A stretch of DNA of 64,000 bases, from contig NW_024726235.1 of NCBI RefSeq assembly GCF_018991925.1, forward strand, positions 2,564,872 to 2,628,871. Direction: 5' to 3'. Below the pieces are notes generated by a model, which saw only the letters and a list, made by a program, of their open reading frames with translations, was not told the DNA's origin and did not search any database. Positions 12,717 to 23,780 of this stretch are shown in pieces (position 1 is the first letter of the stretch; the number at the start of each line of letters is the position of its first letter). Source of the stretch: Homarus americanus. Taxonomy: Eukaryota; Arthropoda; Malacostraca; Decapoda; Nephropidae. Both the position numbers and the translations under genes were made by a program.

Positions 12717-13217
12717 AATATTACCATGGCTGAGCGAGTTGAGAACCTGAGCTCTTCTGTAGGCACCTGATATATACTGTACATTTATCTCAAGGAAGTA
12801 TTATGTAACATTTAGTAACATCTGGAATAGTACACATAGCATGGTGGTAATAAGAACACCTCAATGTTACCACGGTCATCACTTCAATTTTTATTTTATT
12901 TATTTATTTTAATTTTTGTTTTAATTTATATTAGAGGTATATACATAAATTACAGTGGAATTAAAAAAACAAAACAAATATAATGGGGAAGCAATACAAC
13001 ATGGGTTGTACAGTATTAAGGTTAAACAAGAGGACAGTTGTTGTAGGTACGCCTGCTCTCCATGGCAACTGCTGGAGACGGGGGTAGGATTGGGGTAGGT
13101 GGTTGTCATGGCATACTAGACACATCAATGTACCATGAAATCCATTAAGCTATATTAATAATGTAAATCTTGTTTTGGGTAGAAGCAACGAACGTGACAA
13201 GAACGAGCGGGTTCCAT
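12717..13217. other. No gene seen
   Basis: AT-rich DNA with a T/A-rich low-complexity patch at 12885-12935. It may include eroded LINE linker sequence up to about 12770. No other feature is supported. Confidence 0.6.
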
Positions 13218-13300
13218 GACAAAACCCCAATGGACAAAACATAAAAGTGTTTTATTTTATATTTTATTTATGAGACTGGGGTTTTGTCCGTTGGGGTTTT
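13218..13300. repeat. Short inverted repeat (hairpin)
   Basis: The left arm gacaaaaccccaatggac (13218-13235) and its complement, within ggttttgtccgttggggttt (13280-13299), face each other across an AT-rich loop of about 40 bp. The arms differ at one or two positions. It may be a small palindromic element or a chance fold. Confidence 0.6.
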
Positions 13301-13731
13301 ATCCGGTCACCGAACGATCCTGCCCTAACTACTATGTCTTCTCAATCCTACCCAGTTGTTCCGCAACCCCATGTAATAATTTTGTCTTCCCAGTCCCACT
13401 CAGCCATCTTGCCTCACCATCACCATTAGTCATCCTGTCCCTCGCAATATAGGTTCAATATTAGATGCAGTTTGGGAGAGTTGTCCACTAAATCTTGAGT
13501 CAGTCAAAGAAAACAAAAATATTTGTATGTTAAAGAAAACGTAAATATTTTACCGTTAAAGGGATAACACGAAAATTCTGCTCCGTAGGATCACTCTGAA
13601 AGCTAGTGTACTACAGTATAATGAAGATAAAGTTAGAGCGGGGCATATTCACAAGCTATATTTTATGATAACATAGATTATGTTTAGGTGGCGTAGCTTA
13701 AAATAATGTTTTAATGGTAAAGTTTAAGGGT

Positions 13732-14010
13732 GCTACTATAGTATGCGGTCTACCGAGCTGGAGCTACTATAGTATGCGGTCTACCGAGCTGGAGCTACTA
13801 TAGTATGCGGTCTACCGAGCTGGAGCTACTATAGTATGCGGTCTACCGAGCTGGTCTACCGGGATATTTGCACCAAAACTAACTTAATCAAATATATATT
13901 AACCTAACCTATCGTAACCTAACCTAGTTTAGGTTGGGTGTAAATACAGTGTAAATATCCCGGTAGACACAACTCCAGCTCGGTAGACCGCATACCACAG
14001 TAGCTCCAGT
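13732..14010. mobile_element. Fold-back element with four 31-bp tandem units in one arm
   Basis: Four copies of a 31-bp unit (gctactatagtatgcggtct plus accgagctgga) span 13732-13854, followed by gtctaccgggatatttgcac. After a loop that holds CCTAA-type motifs (13894-13936), the complementary sequences return: gtgtaaatatcccggtagac at about 13949-13968, then one inverted copy of the unit at 13973-14008. The arms could form a long hairpin. The flanks agttta-agg and agtttagg are near-identical and may be a target-site duplication. No protein is encoded. Confidence 0.7.
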
Positions 14011-14235
14011 TTAGGTATAGAGAAGTATATCAAAGTAAATAATATCGATAAATATAGTTAAAGATAAAATGTCAAATAATTAGCTTTAAAATATACAGAG
14101 AATAACATAAAAAATATAAAAGTAACTGAAATAATATAAACTTTAAGAGATAGACTTACAAACTGAGTAAACCTTAAATATTTGAGCAATTGTATGAAGG
14201 AATATAAAAATACTCCCCTCAAGTTGTGGGACGCA
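14011..14235. other. AT-rich spacer, no gene seen
   Basis: AT-rich unique DNA between the fold-back element and the reverse-transcriptase remnant. No open frame or repeat of note. Confidence 0.6.
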
Positions 14236-14835
14236 ACTAAAAACCCTTAACACAGCAACGCGGCCGGAAGGCGAAGTGGCCAGGAATCCCCAAACAATCA
14301 CAGTAACAAACCAAAAGAAGGATCCAACGCAGTATTAAACATGAATGATGAGCTCTGTCACGCTACGTCAGAAGTTGCAAACCACTTTAATTTAGTTTAC
14401 ACAACAGTTGTCTCATCTTCAATTGAAATAGAAAAATATAAATGCCGGTGACCTCAAATAATTACGGTGTGGGATAAGAAGTCTTTAAATTCCACTGCAG
14501 AAAGAGAAGTATCACTCCAGATAGTATTGAAATGCACGCGGTGACAGAGGACATTGTTCTAAAAGAGTTAAACTGGAACACTACAAGAGCACAGGTATTG
14601 ATAGCATCCCAGCCAGGTGCTTGAGGGACGGTGCCACTGTACTAAAGACACCAATAACACACCTTATTAACCTTTCCATTATCACCAATCCTGTGCCAGA
14701 TAAGTATTAGTTTGCCAGAGTAATACCTATCTGTAAGAGAAGGTGACAGGTCTTTTGTAGGTAATTACAAGTCAGTTAGTATACTGTGTATTCTATCTAA
14801 AATTCTGCGGCCCGTTAATTAATTTCCCTTGCAGT
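14236..14835 (+). pseudogene. LINE reverse-transcriptase remnant
   Basis: Translated pieces in changing frames read VANHFNLVYTTV, then GIDSIPARCLRDGATVLKTP with ITHLINLSIITNPVPDKY, then FARVIPICK and SVSILCILSKILRP-like fragments. This is the recognisable N-terminal fingers region of non-LTR reverse transcriptases (the GLDNIPARFLKDAA and ITHIINLSI consensus, then VIPI-K and NYRPISIL). The catalytic YADD region is absent. Stops and frameshifts mark it as dead. It may belong to a different family from the LINE fragment 1.5 kb upstream. Confidence 0.8.
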
Positions 14836-16808
14836 ATGTTCATCAATATAAGTGGAAGGAGCACGAAGTTATATAGGGCAGCCTAAAAGTCCGGTGACTT
14901 CCGATCATTTCAAATAACGCAACTTGTCTCTAATTCCGAATAGTTCGTGAACTCCCTCCTATCAGACACGCCTGTGAATTTATCTCGGCGTATTTATATC
15001 AGATAAGAGAATGCCACCTACCTTTAAAGGCCGTTTTCACTAGATTTAATGCTGCTTAGAAATGTGAACCGTATCCCCTAGACGTCATTATCTTATACCA
15101 ACCCGGAGAAGCGACACGTCACTTCACTAGCCTCGTAAGATCTTTGTTTTTAACATCACTTACTGGTGCATTTCATACATATTAGATGAATGTATGAATA
15201 ACAACATTAAAAATAATATACTTTCGAGTTGTAAAAAAAAGTTACATCGTATCCCTGGCGACAAGCACATTAGTCCTGATTTTGGCCGCTAGGTGTCCCG
15301 TAACCAGTGTTACCAGCTGCAAAAGAAAAAATTACATGTCTTATAAAGTACAGCTAGAGGTGTTTGCAATAAAAAAATGATATAGATTTAGAGATTACCG
15401 ACTTGTTAAGTGGTAAATGAACAGAATCGGAATTAATTTTCTGCATTCAATTTAATCGAGCTATATATAAAATGATTGATATCTAGATCTTCAATCATCG
15501 TTTGTTTGGCAGACATTTAAGATATGAATATTATCGTGCTCCGTGTTATCGTCTCGCGTTGGTTACGGTTTACCATAACCTAATTCTGTCATCACTCATA
15601 GTTTTTCACATTTTAATATTTACTTATTAGCCTTCACTAATTTAACGTTCAGTGTCACTTGTTGCTGCATATTGTATATATAAAAACAGTGGTTGAATAA
15701 CATTGGTCACAGAATAACTTAAAATGCAGTAATACATATGCGTTCGTCACACTCTTTGGCAACACTGATTCATTGCAAGGCTCGACCAACTTTATCAAGT
15801 GCAAGAAATTTGTCTGTAAGAAAAAAAAGATTTCTCTCGTAATTTGTTATTTTTATGACTTGTGTAATATCTAATTTTTTATTACTCAACATACTTGTTT
15901 ATAGACTTTCTGAAGCATTTACGGTACGCTGCGTGAGTTTTTCTCTTCAGCCTTGACACCTGTAAACACACCGTAGATTGATCTAAACTTGTTTACTTAC
16001 GAATATGGTGTTATGTTTGCTTTTCTATACTGCAGAAGATGTTTCCAAGTAAATATGCTTAAATTAAACCTAGTTAACTTGGAATGATCTCTGAGTTGAC
16101 AAATACTTTTTCATCTGTTTGATAGATTATATTGATCAGTTCTGTATTCCCTTAGCATATTCTTAATGTCCTGGTAACTGTTTGACATTATTAGTCTAGT
16201 GTTTTTCCTTAAGGTCGTTCATTTAATTTCTGATATGACTGAATACATCATTTCTCTACTGCTTCGGGTTCACGAGTCTGACTCGGGGCTCGTGATAGGC
16301 GTGGTTCAGGGGAGAGGCGAACGGACTTAAGTAGTTCACTGTACAGTACAGTATATTATTCCATAGCTCTGAGGATGGTGTACATTTATGCTATGAAAAT
16401 GCATGTGTTATCTGTCAGTTTAAACACTTATGTATAATACTAATAGTATTTGATTTATCTGGATGTTTCGTTGAAAAACTCGATCCGCTTTACCAGGGAT
16501 TCATCCTCGTCACCTTTTCCTATATTCTCTAGAAAGCCGTGTATTTTTTGCTGTATCAACTTAAAAAAAAACTTTATATACATATTAGTATTTTTATTAT
16601 TAATATATAACAATTACAAATATAAGAAAATATATAATATATTGTTCAAATGTTATTTTTTTTTTTTTGGTATTTAGGGAAATAATATTGGAACGCGTCA
16701 AGACTGGGTTGTTTACATTCACCGGACTCCGGAGTGACGTTGTGTTGTGTGTGATCCGATTTATTAACAACTGATCCTTATATTAAAGGACAAAGACTAT
16801 TTTCTTAG
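14836..16808. other. No gene seen
   Basis: AT-rich unique DNA. The string gcagcctaaaagtccggtga at 14878 resembles a mariner-type terminus, but no partner terminus was found. Nothing else is supportable. Confidence 0.5.
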
Positions 16809-17014
16809 TGTTCTCGAGACAAAACAAAGAATACCCTAGTAAAATTAGTCCAAGGAAATAACACAGTCTACAAAATTGTTAGTGAACATGTAACAAGCAT
16901 ACAGGATACGACTGATCCTAAAAATGGTGACAACCAAAATATTGACATTGTGCAAAAGACTCAGGAAACCTCTCCTCCTTCCCATGATCACCACTGATGT
17001 CATCTAAAATAAAG
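16809..17014 (+). CDS. Candidate exon with a short C-terminal reading frame
   Basis: The interval starts after a good acceptor (actattttcttag) and ends at a perfect donor (AAAG|GTAAGT). From 16809 a frame runs 62 codons to TGA at 16995-16997. It reads CSRDKTKNTLVKLVQGNNTV, later KIVSEHVTSIQDTTDP and ending SPPSHDHH; the composition is protein-like. AATAAA follows at 17008. It could be a last exon, an untranslated exon, or part of an eroded mobile element. No family is recognised and no partner exon was identified. Confidence 0.3.
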
Positions 17015-17990
17015 GTAAGTGGGTTAAACGGTATTATTATTATTGTTTCGGGTATCCAACGATATTTATTTTTTTTAATCGGTAATTTAGACAATTTCTA
17101 AGACATCTTTCTTCTATGGCATTTTGCGCGTTCATTAATATCTTCAGAGAAAATCGACTTATTTTTTTCATTTATTGTTGATGTCAACACCGTCCCGGAG
17201 AACTCTTGTGTGTTTGTTGGTAATTAGGATGAATTACGCATGCGCTAGAACAGAGTTTGACACATGCATAGTTGTTCTTGGCAAGAATCTGACACGTTCA
17301 TTGGTGGGTATGATTTTCGATCAACCCATCACAGCCCAACTCGCATTCTTCTGAGTCTAATTCGGGTAATTAGCCCACCCGGGCTCAGGTCGAACGATCA
17401 TGAGCGAGCAAAATGCCAAATTAGAAAAATTGTCTTGGAATCTTCTAAAGTACTGATTGTATACCCAAAACGAATATTTTCTGGTTAAACAGGGGTATAG
17501 GTGAAGACAGCTTTATCTTTCTGGGGAGGGGGCTTGCGGTCGTCGAAAATATACTTTTTATTTTGACATGGATTGTGAAAACGACTTGCGTAATGGGAAC
17601 TTTTCGAAGTACCAGATAATACTACATTATATAATTGGTATTTTTGCGTTTACACACCGCACATTCCTACCACTAATCTCTTATCATATTCTAATAAGAC
17701 GTCTAATTATAAGATAATTTTCATCTATTACCTTACCGGCGGAAATGTATAATAACGGAGATAGCGTATCCAAAATTTTCTCTGTTTTCTTCCATTAATC
17801 TTCTGCCATTATCGCCTGCCTCACCTCCCACACTGTCTCTCTCCTGCGTCTCCTTCATAAATCATCACGTACAGGCGTTCCCGCAGGCGTCACGCGGCCA
17901 ATCAAAGGCGTTTTTGGTTTTGCAACCAATTAAAATTATTTTGGGTTTAATTCGCTGTATATTTGGCCCAATTCAAGTTCAGTTCCGACC
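17015..17990. other. Mostly no gene; promoter-like stretch at the end
   Basis: Unique AT-rich DNA. The last 110 bases contain two CCAAT boxes (17898-17902 and 17926-17930) ahead of the ATG at 17991, so this could be the promoter of the transposase-like remnant. Otherwise empty. Confidence 0.4.
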
Positions 17991-18200
17991 ATGGAAGTCT
18001 GTGATGGGTGTCACTTAAATTATATGGAGCTGATTGCGAGTTTTGGGGGAAAAAACGAAGAAACTATAGCATTTTTTTGATCGCATGGTGTTCTTCCAAC
18101 CTCAGTAAAGCAAGACAATGTAAATATCGCAAAGACCAACATATGTGGCATTGTGTAAGAATCTCAGAATCCAACGACGAACAAGAACCAGGCCAATAAG
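17991..18200 (+). pseudogene. Possible Merlin/ISXO2-like transposase N-terminal remnant
   Basis: The ATG at 17991 opens MEVCDGCHLNYMELIASFGG and then KNEETIAFF before TGA in a run of seven T. One base fewer in that run would continue to DRMVFFQP. A neighbouring frame then reads SKARQCKYRKDQHMWHCVRI and SESNDEQEPGQ. The layout (LIASFG-KNEETIAFF, a Cys cluster, H-M, W-x-C) resembles the N-terminal region of eukaryotic Merlin (ISXO2/IS1016-type) transposases as I remember them. No DDE domain follows. The identification rests on motif layout only. Confidence 0.35.
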
Positions 18201-18468
18201 GTAAGAAATAGGTGATTCCATCATATGGTGAGAGTCATTTAGGTTTGGTTTGGTTTTTGTTTTTCTAGTGTTTTTTGGTGCATTTTCGGAAAACATCCAA
18301 CGAAAAAAAAATCGATAAAAAATCCGGCTAATTTCCGCCAAAAATGAAGGTCATATTCGGTCTAAACACACACAAATACACTAGAAAATATATTTGTGAC
18401 TTTCTAACAGAGTGCGGTGTGACAGTGCAAATTTACCATATAATTTATCAGTAATTATTGGTGACTGA

Positions 18469-19159
18469 CCAGCCACCACCCGGTCCGACTAATTACCCAA
18501 ATGTACCCAAATGTAGCAAAATGTAGCCGCAATGAAGTCAAATAATGGTCTTACAAGAATAAATCGGACTGCTAATCACTTCTCGACTAGTATTTGGTGT
18601 CACAAAGTCACAAAAAATTGGAAAACTTACTTTCATCTGAGTTAATAGATCGCGTGCATGTACCGAGGGAGCGAGTAATTACCCAGATGTAGCCAAATGT
18701 AGCCGCAATGAAGTCAAATGATGGTCGTACAAGCGTAAATCGGGCTGTGAATCACTTCTCGATTAATATTTGGTGTCATAAAGTCACAAAAAATTGGTAA
18801 ACTTAATTTAATCTGAGTTGTTTTAGGTTAGGTTAGGTTAGATTAGATTAGATTAGATTAGATTAGGTTAGGTTAGGTTAGGTACATGCACTTGATCTAT
18901 TAAATCAGATTAAATTAAGTTTACCAATTTTTTGTGACTTCGTGACACCAAATACTAGTCGAGGTTAGGTTAGGTTCAGTACATGCACTCGATCTATTAA
19001 CTCAAATTAAAATACGTTTTACAATTTTTTTTTACTTTGTGACACCAAATACTAGTCGAGAAGTGATTGGTAACCCGATTTATTCATGTATGACCATTAT
19101 TTGACTTCATTGCGGCTACATTTGGGTACATTTGGGTAATTAGTCGGACCCCAGCCACC
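18469..19159. mobile_element. Nested fold-back element with TTAGG/TTAGA core and 9-bp flanking repeat
   Basis: The left side has two related arms in tandem, 18482-18665 and 18676-18822, each containing the ccgcaatgaagtcaaat and atttggtgtcac blocks. A core of TTAGG and TTAGA pentamers follows (18823-18882). The right side carries the complements: a shortened one (18883-18962), a few TTAGG units, then the full outer arm (about 18978-19150). The outer ends match as ggtccgactaattacccaaa inverted. The sequence ccagccacc stands immediately outside both ends (18469-18477 and 19151-19159), which is what a target-site duplication looks like. No protein is encoded, so it would be non-autonomous. Confidence 0.82.
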
Positions 19160-22100
19160 GATTTTTCATAAAAACGATTTTAAGAACGCCACAATTTTAC
19201 TGTTTTTAGTGGACATTCGTAATTCGTACAAGTGTGTTAAAAAGTGGCTATTTATAATTTTCACTAAACCTTACCTAACCTTAGTTGATAAGAAAAACAG
19301 CGGCAAAGACGATGCTAGGAGTCCTGAACAACCTAACCAAAGAAACCTACCTAACCTTACCTAACTTCCTAGCCGTGGGGTTTTGCCCTCAGGTCCCCCT
19401 GTATTAAAAATAAAGAACTTACTACCATATTGTATAATTTTACGTTTTTTTTTTGGACGTGTGGCTCGTAAAGTACACTGAGCGCAGGCGTCATGAAGAG
19501 GGGGCACTCTAAAACTCTTTCAGTTTAGTTACATAGAACAAAAATTCCTCAACCTTATCTTCAGCGTAATCATGTAACATATCCACCCACTTAAGCCATT
19601 TATTTTTTAAACGAAATTTTTTTTTTTTTTTTTTTTTTTTACTTTGGCCAAGCATCATGTAGTAGCGAACGTTAAGGGTTATCGTGCAGTTTTGAAGTTA
19701 GGATAAGTATTGGTCACTCGGAAGCAGAAGCCACTTAATTTTGAAGAAATAAAAGCTAGAGGAGGCGTCCAGGTCAATAGTCTACTCACGGGAGAGCCCA
19801 TTTGTTGTCGTAGGCTACTCCAATTAAATGCAACATGACAGGATGAGAAAGACAATGTTAAATTATAATTTCAATACGTTTTCTCATACTAGATATCCTA
19901 AATCTTCGCTCACCGCAGGCGTCATCATATAAGCACACCGTGTTGCTTGTAAGTTATCGTACATTTAACCATCCTCAGCAATAATAACCGTCCACCAACA
20001 GCCGACGCCACTGGGTAATTATCCTTCACCAACACAACTGTTGCGGTACAATAAGTGTCCATGATCTGAGCACGCTGCGGGAAATGGTGGAAGATTAACA
20101 TCTTGATTAGTTGTTGCCGATGGCAGTGAAGCTCCCGCTGTGATCTTGATTGTGTGCGCGTGTAATCTTGGTCTTAAAGTGAACATCTGCATATGTTGCT
20201 TTTAAATCTTACTACTATCTTGATTATTGATCTGTCTCATTAATTATCTCACGTCACTTTTTTCATCTCCATTCCTTCCAATCATCGCCACATCTCTCTC
20301 TCTCTCTCTCTCTCTCTCCTTCCTTTTACATATTTCTTTCCGTCCCACATTTTTCTGAGACTTTTGTAAAAAATAATTTCTTGTAATGATTAAGTTCGCC
20401 ATTATGAAGACTTCCCAGTACATTGATCAAGCTTTAAGTAAGTCCACCAATCAGTGACCCTGATGAGAACTGAGCGCTAATAGGCTATCATAGACCATAA
20501 TGCGAACTGTACATATGCAACTTTCAATAATATATGTACGGTATGATTATTTGAACAGCATAAATCTCTCAGTCCGATGTGCAGAACGTTTTGAACACTC
20601 CTGCAGCTAACTTGTTTACGTGCCTGTTTTTATGAAGCCTTGATTGTTATATACTTAACCAGCGTCTCCTTCTTAACGGAGACTACCGGTAGACAAATTC
20701 TTTATATCGAAAATAATAGTTAGCTACATGACGAAGATTGAGGAACAGTTTATACGTTGCTAAGATTAACATAAACTAAATATGCCTAATATATGCGTAA
20801 TATATACCTGAGTAAGATAAAAACAAATATTTTGCCAAGGTTGACGAGTTTATAAATATCTCGTGCTGATTATAATTATTAGTCTACATATAACAGGTGC
20901 CAAGCTTTTATGCCCAGCGTAAAGTGACAGATTTAGCTTAATGAAAATTAGAAGTTAGCTTGTATAATTAAAATGATTGGTGAGACTTTTTATATAACAT
21001 GCTCTAGTAAACAGCTTTTGTGACGAGGACTGACAAGTGGCTAATTTGTGTTTTTAATCAATACTTGGCAATTTTACGCACGGCAGCCTGTCGTGAATAC
21101 TGAAAACGTGATTTGGCATTTTATTCATGTGAATGATTATACATTTGACAGTTTATCCTTGCGAATAAGATATTTAAAGAAGCCGAGGTTTAAGAGTTGA
21201 TGCTTATTATGACCAAGATCTGTGGCGCACTATATATGGCTGAGGGGGGGGAGGGGACTGAGTAGGCTACGGTTAGGAGGGGTAAAGAAGAGGAGGAGGG
21301 GAGTGAGGAATGTAGGGCAAAGCGTCTCTAACCAGTTCCTCCTCACTCTACTCACCTTCAGTTTCTCTTTTCGGGGCGAGAGTAGGTGTAACGTGGAGTA
21401 TGGCACCGGGTTCTGGGTGTGCTGCTGTTAATGTCGGGGCTCTGGGTGTAGCAGGCGGTGTGTGTGTGTAGAGAGAAAGTGGGCGTATGGTTGGTATGTG
21501 AAGAATGTGGGTATGTGGGTATGGGTATGGTGTATTAAGTTACACTGGGAGTATGGTGTGGTGGAGTGGCTATGGTGATGGTAGGTTATGGTGTTTGATG
21601 GGATGAAGTTTGTGTATTTGTGTGATAACTGGTCATTAATTTTGTAGTAAGTGAGTGAGTGAGTGAGTGAGTACTGTATGTGGGGGGTAGAGATATTTAG
21701 TGATTGGTGTATGGAACAATAGCATTTAGTAGTTGATACAGATGACAATGTGGGTGTATTAATGACTTGAGAGGTGAGTAATGGTGTATAGCTAGAGGGA
21801 CACATGCAAATTTTCTGGGGAAGAATATTGTTTACGTGATTCTGTTGCTCAGGAGTGATACCGGCTCATGTCTTGGTATATCTTACGAGCCCATGCATCC
21901 CCGATACTAGTCAACCTTTCGTCATAAAACACAAGTGGTTAACAATACGATCAGTGGCGAAGGGGATAAGTTACGGTACATATATAAGAAGACTGAGGGT
22001 TAATATTATACATAACTAACATTATTCTCTCGGTAAGGAAATAACACGCTACTTAAAAAAAAAGTTGTTGATATAATAAAAATAATATAACGATATTAAT

Positions 22101-22386
22101 TTGTAAATCATGGAAGGTATACAGTATATTATGTTATATTATGTAGTTACGTATGGACTTAGAATGTTGAGTGAAAGTACAGGAATTTGTGACAAGGTAA
22201 TATTGACTTGGAACTTAACTTTGTGTGCGTGATGCAATGGACAACACGAGTTAGGTGTGGTGGCGTTCAATGGTGGTGGTAGGGGGGTGGGGGCAGTCAT
22301 AAGTTGTTAATGGTTGGTCGTGTCGTACGCTCACCCATGCTTCGTTTCTTACACAGTTAAGGTAATCGAAATTTACACGATAACAA
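19160..22386. other. No gene seen
   Basis: AT-rich unique DNA with a poly-T run (19618-19640), a TC microsatellite (20293-20318), GTGA repeats near 21650-21671 and GT-rich stretches at 21430-21800. ORFs at 21.4-21.8 kb come from these GT-rich repeats. Confidence 0.6.
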
Positions 22387-22425
22387 ACCTAACCTAACCA
22401 AACCAAACCTAACCTAACCTAACCA
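22387..22425. repeat. Interstitial CCTAA/CCAAA pentamer tract
   Basis: Short run of CCTAA units with CCAAA variants, matching the complement of the arthropod telomere unit TTAGG. Confidence 0.8.
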
Positions 22426-22816
22426 AGACGTAAATGAGCAGGTGCTGGTGGTTAATTGTGCACACTATAATTTGGCTGATGACATTATATCTAGTCGGTG
22501 GAAATTGAATGATGGAGTTTTCTGTTATATAATGTGTGCCTTTACGTACACCTGTAGACAATGGTAAGAGGGAAGGCATTATTACCACGACAAGGGGTAG
22601 AAGAGTAGATGTGATTCTGAGAGAGTTTAAACAGTTTGAGGTCTGGTTATATATCTTGAGGAATTTTGTGAGTATGGGGGTGCAAAATGAAGTGCTTGCT
22701 CTCTTGAGGAAGTGTGTGGCCGGTACATAGAGTGCTGTTACATGAATGTTCAATGCACAGGGTGGGAAGTGCATTTGGTACATGGGTTGGTCAGTGCCTG
22801 GATTAGTAGATACTGT

Positions 22817-23780
22817 TGATGGCTAATACATGAGCTGGTCTATATACATGTGATGGCTAATACATGAACTGGTCTATATACATGTGATGGCTAATACATG
22901 AGCTGGTCGATATACATGTGATGGCTAATACATAAGCTGGTCTATATACATGTGATGGCTAATACATGAGCTGGTCTATATACATGTGATGGCTAATACA
23001 TGAACTGGTCTATATACATGTGATGGCTAATACATGAACTGGTCTATATACATGTGATGGCTAATACATGAACTGGTCTATATACATGTGATGGCTAATA
23101 CATGAACTGGTCTATATACATGTGATGGCTAATACATGAACTGGTCTATATACATGTGATGGCTAATACATGAACTGGTCTATATACATGTGATGGCTAA
23201 TACATGAACTGGTCTATATACATGTGATGGCTAATACATGAACTGGTCTATATACATGTGATGGCTAATACATGAACTGGTCTATATACATGTGATGGCT
23301 AATACATGAACTGGTCTATATACATGTGATGGCTAATACATGAACTGGTCTATATACATGTGATGGCTAATACATGAACTGGTCTATATACATGTGATGG
23401 CTAATACATGAACTGGTCTATATACATGTGATGGCTAATACATGAACTGGTCTATATACATGTGATGGCTAATACATGAACTGGTCTATATACATGTGAT
23501 GGCTAATATATACATGTGATGGCTGGGTCTATATACATGTGATGGCTAATACATGAACTGGTCTATATACATGTGATGGCTAATACATGAACTGGTCTAT
23601 ATACATGTGATGGCTAATACATGAACTGGTCTATATACATGTGATGGCTAATACATGAACTGGTCTATATACATGTGATGGCTAATACATGAGCTGGTCT
23701 ACATACATGTGATGGCTAATACATGAACTGGTCTACATACATGTGATGGCTATGACATGAACTGGTCTATATACATGTGA
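22817..23780. repeat. Large minisatellite, 34-bp unit, about 28 copies
   Basis: The unit tgatggctaatacatgaact followed by ggtctatatacatg repeats head to tail over about 960 bp with very few differences. Variants (gagctg for gaactg, ctacat for ctatat) cluster at the two ends. One internal irregularity at about 23500-23530 has a partial unit (taatatatacatgtgatggc tggg). The near-identity of the middle units implies recent expansion or homogenisation. Confidence 0.97.

Noticed and set aside
14878..14910. Mariner-like terminus gcagcctaaaagtccggtga
   Set aside because: No inverted partner and no TA duplication found nearby.
22817..23780. CRISPR-like array
   Set aside because: Units are contiguous with no unique spacers. 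It is a plain tandem minisatellite in a eukaryotic genome.
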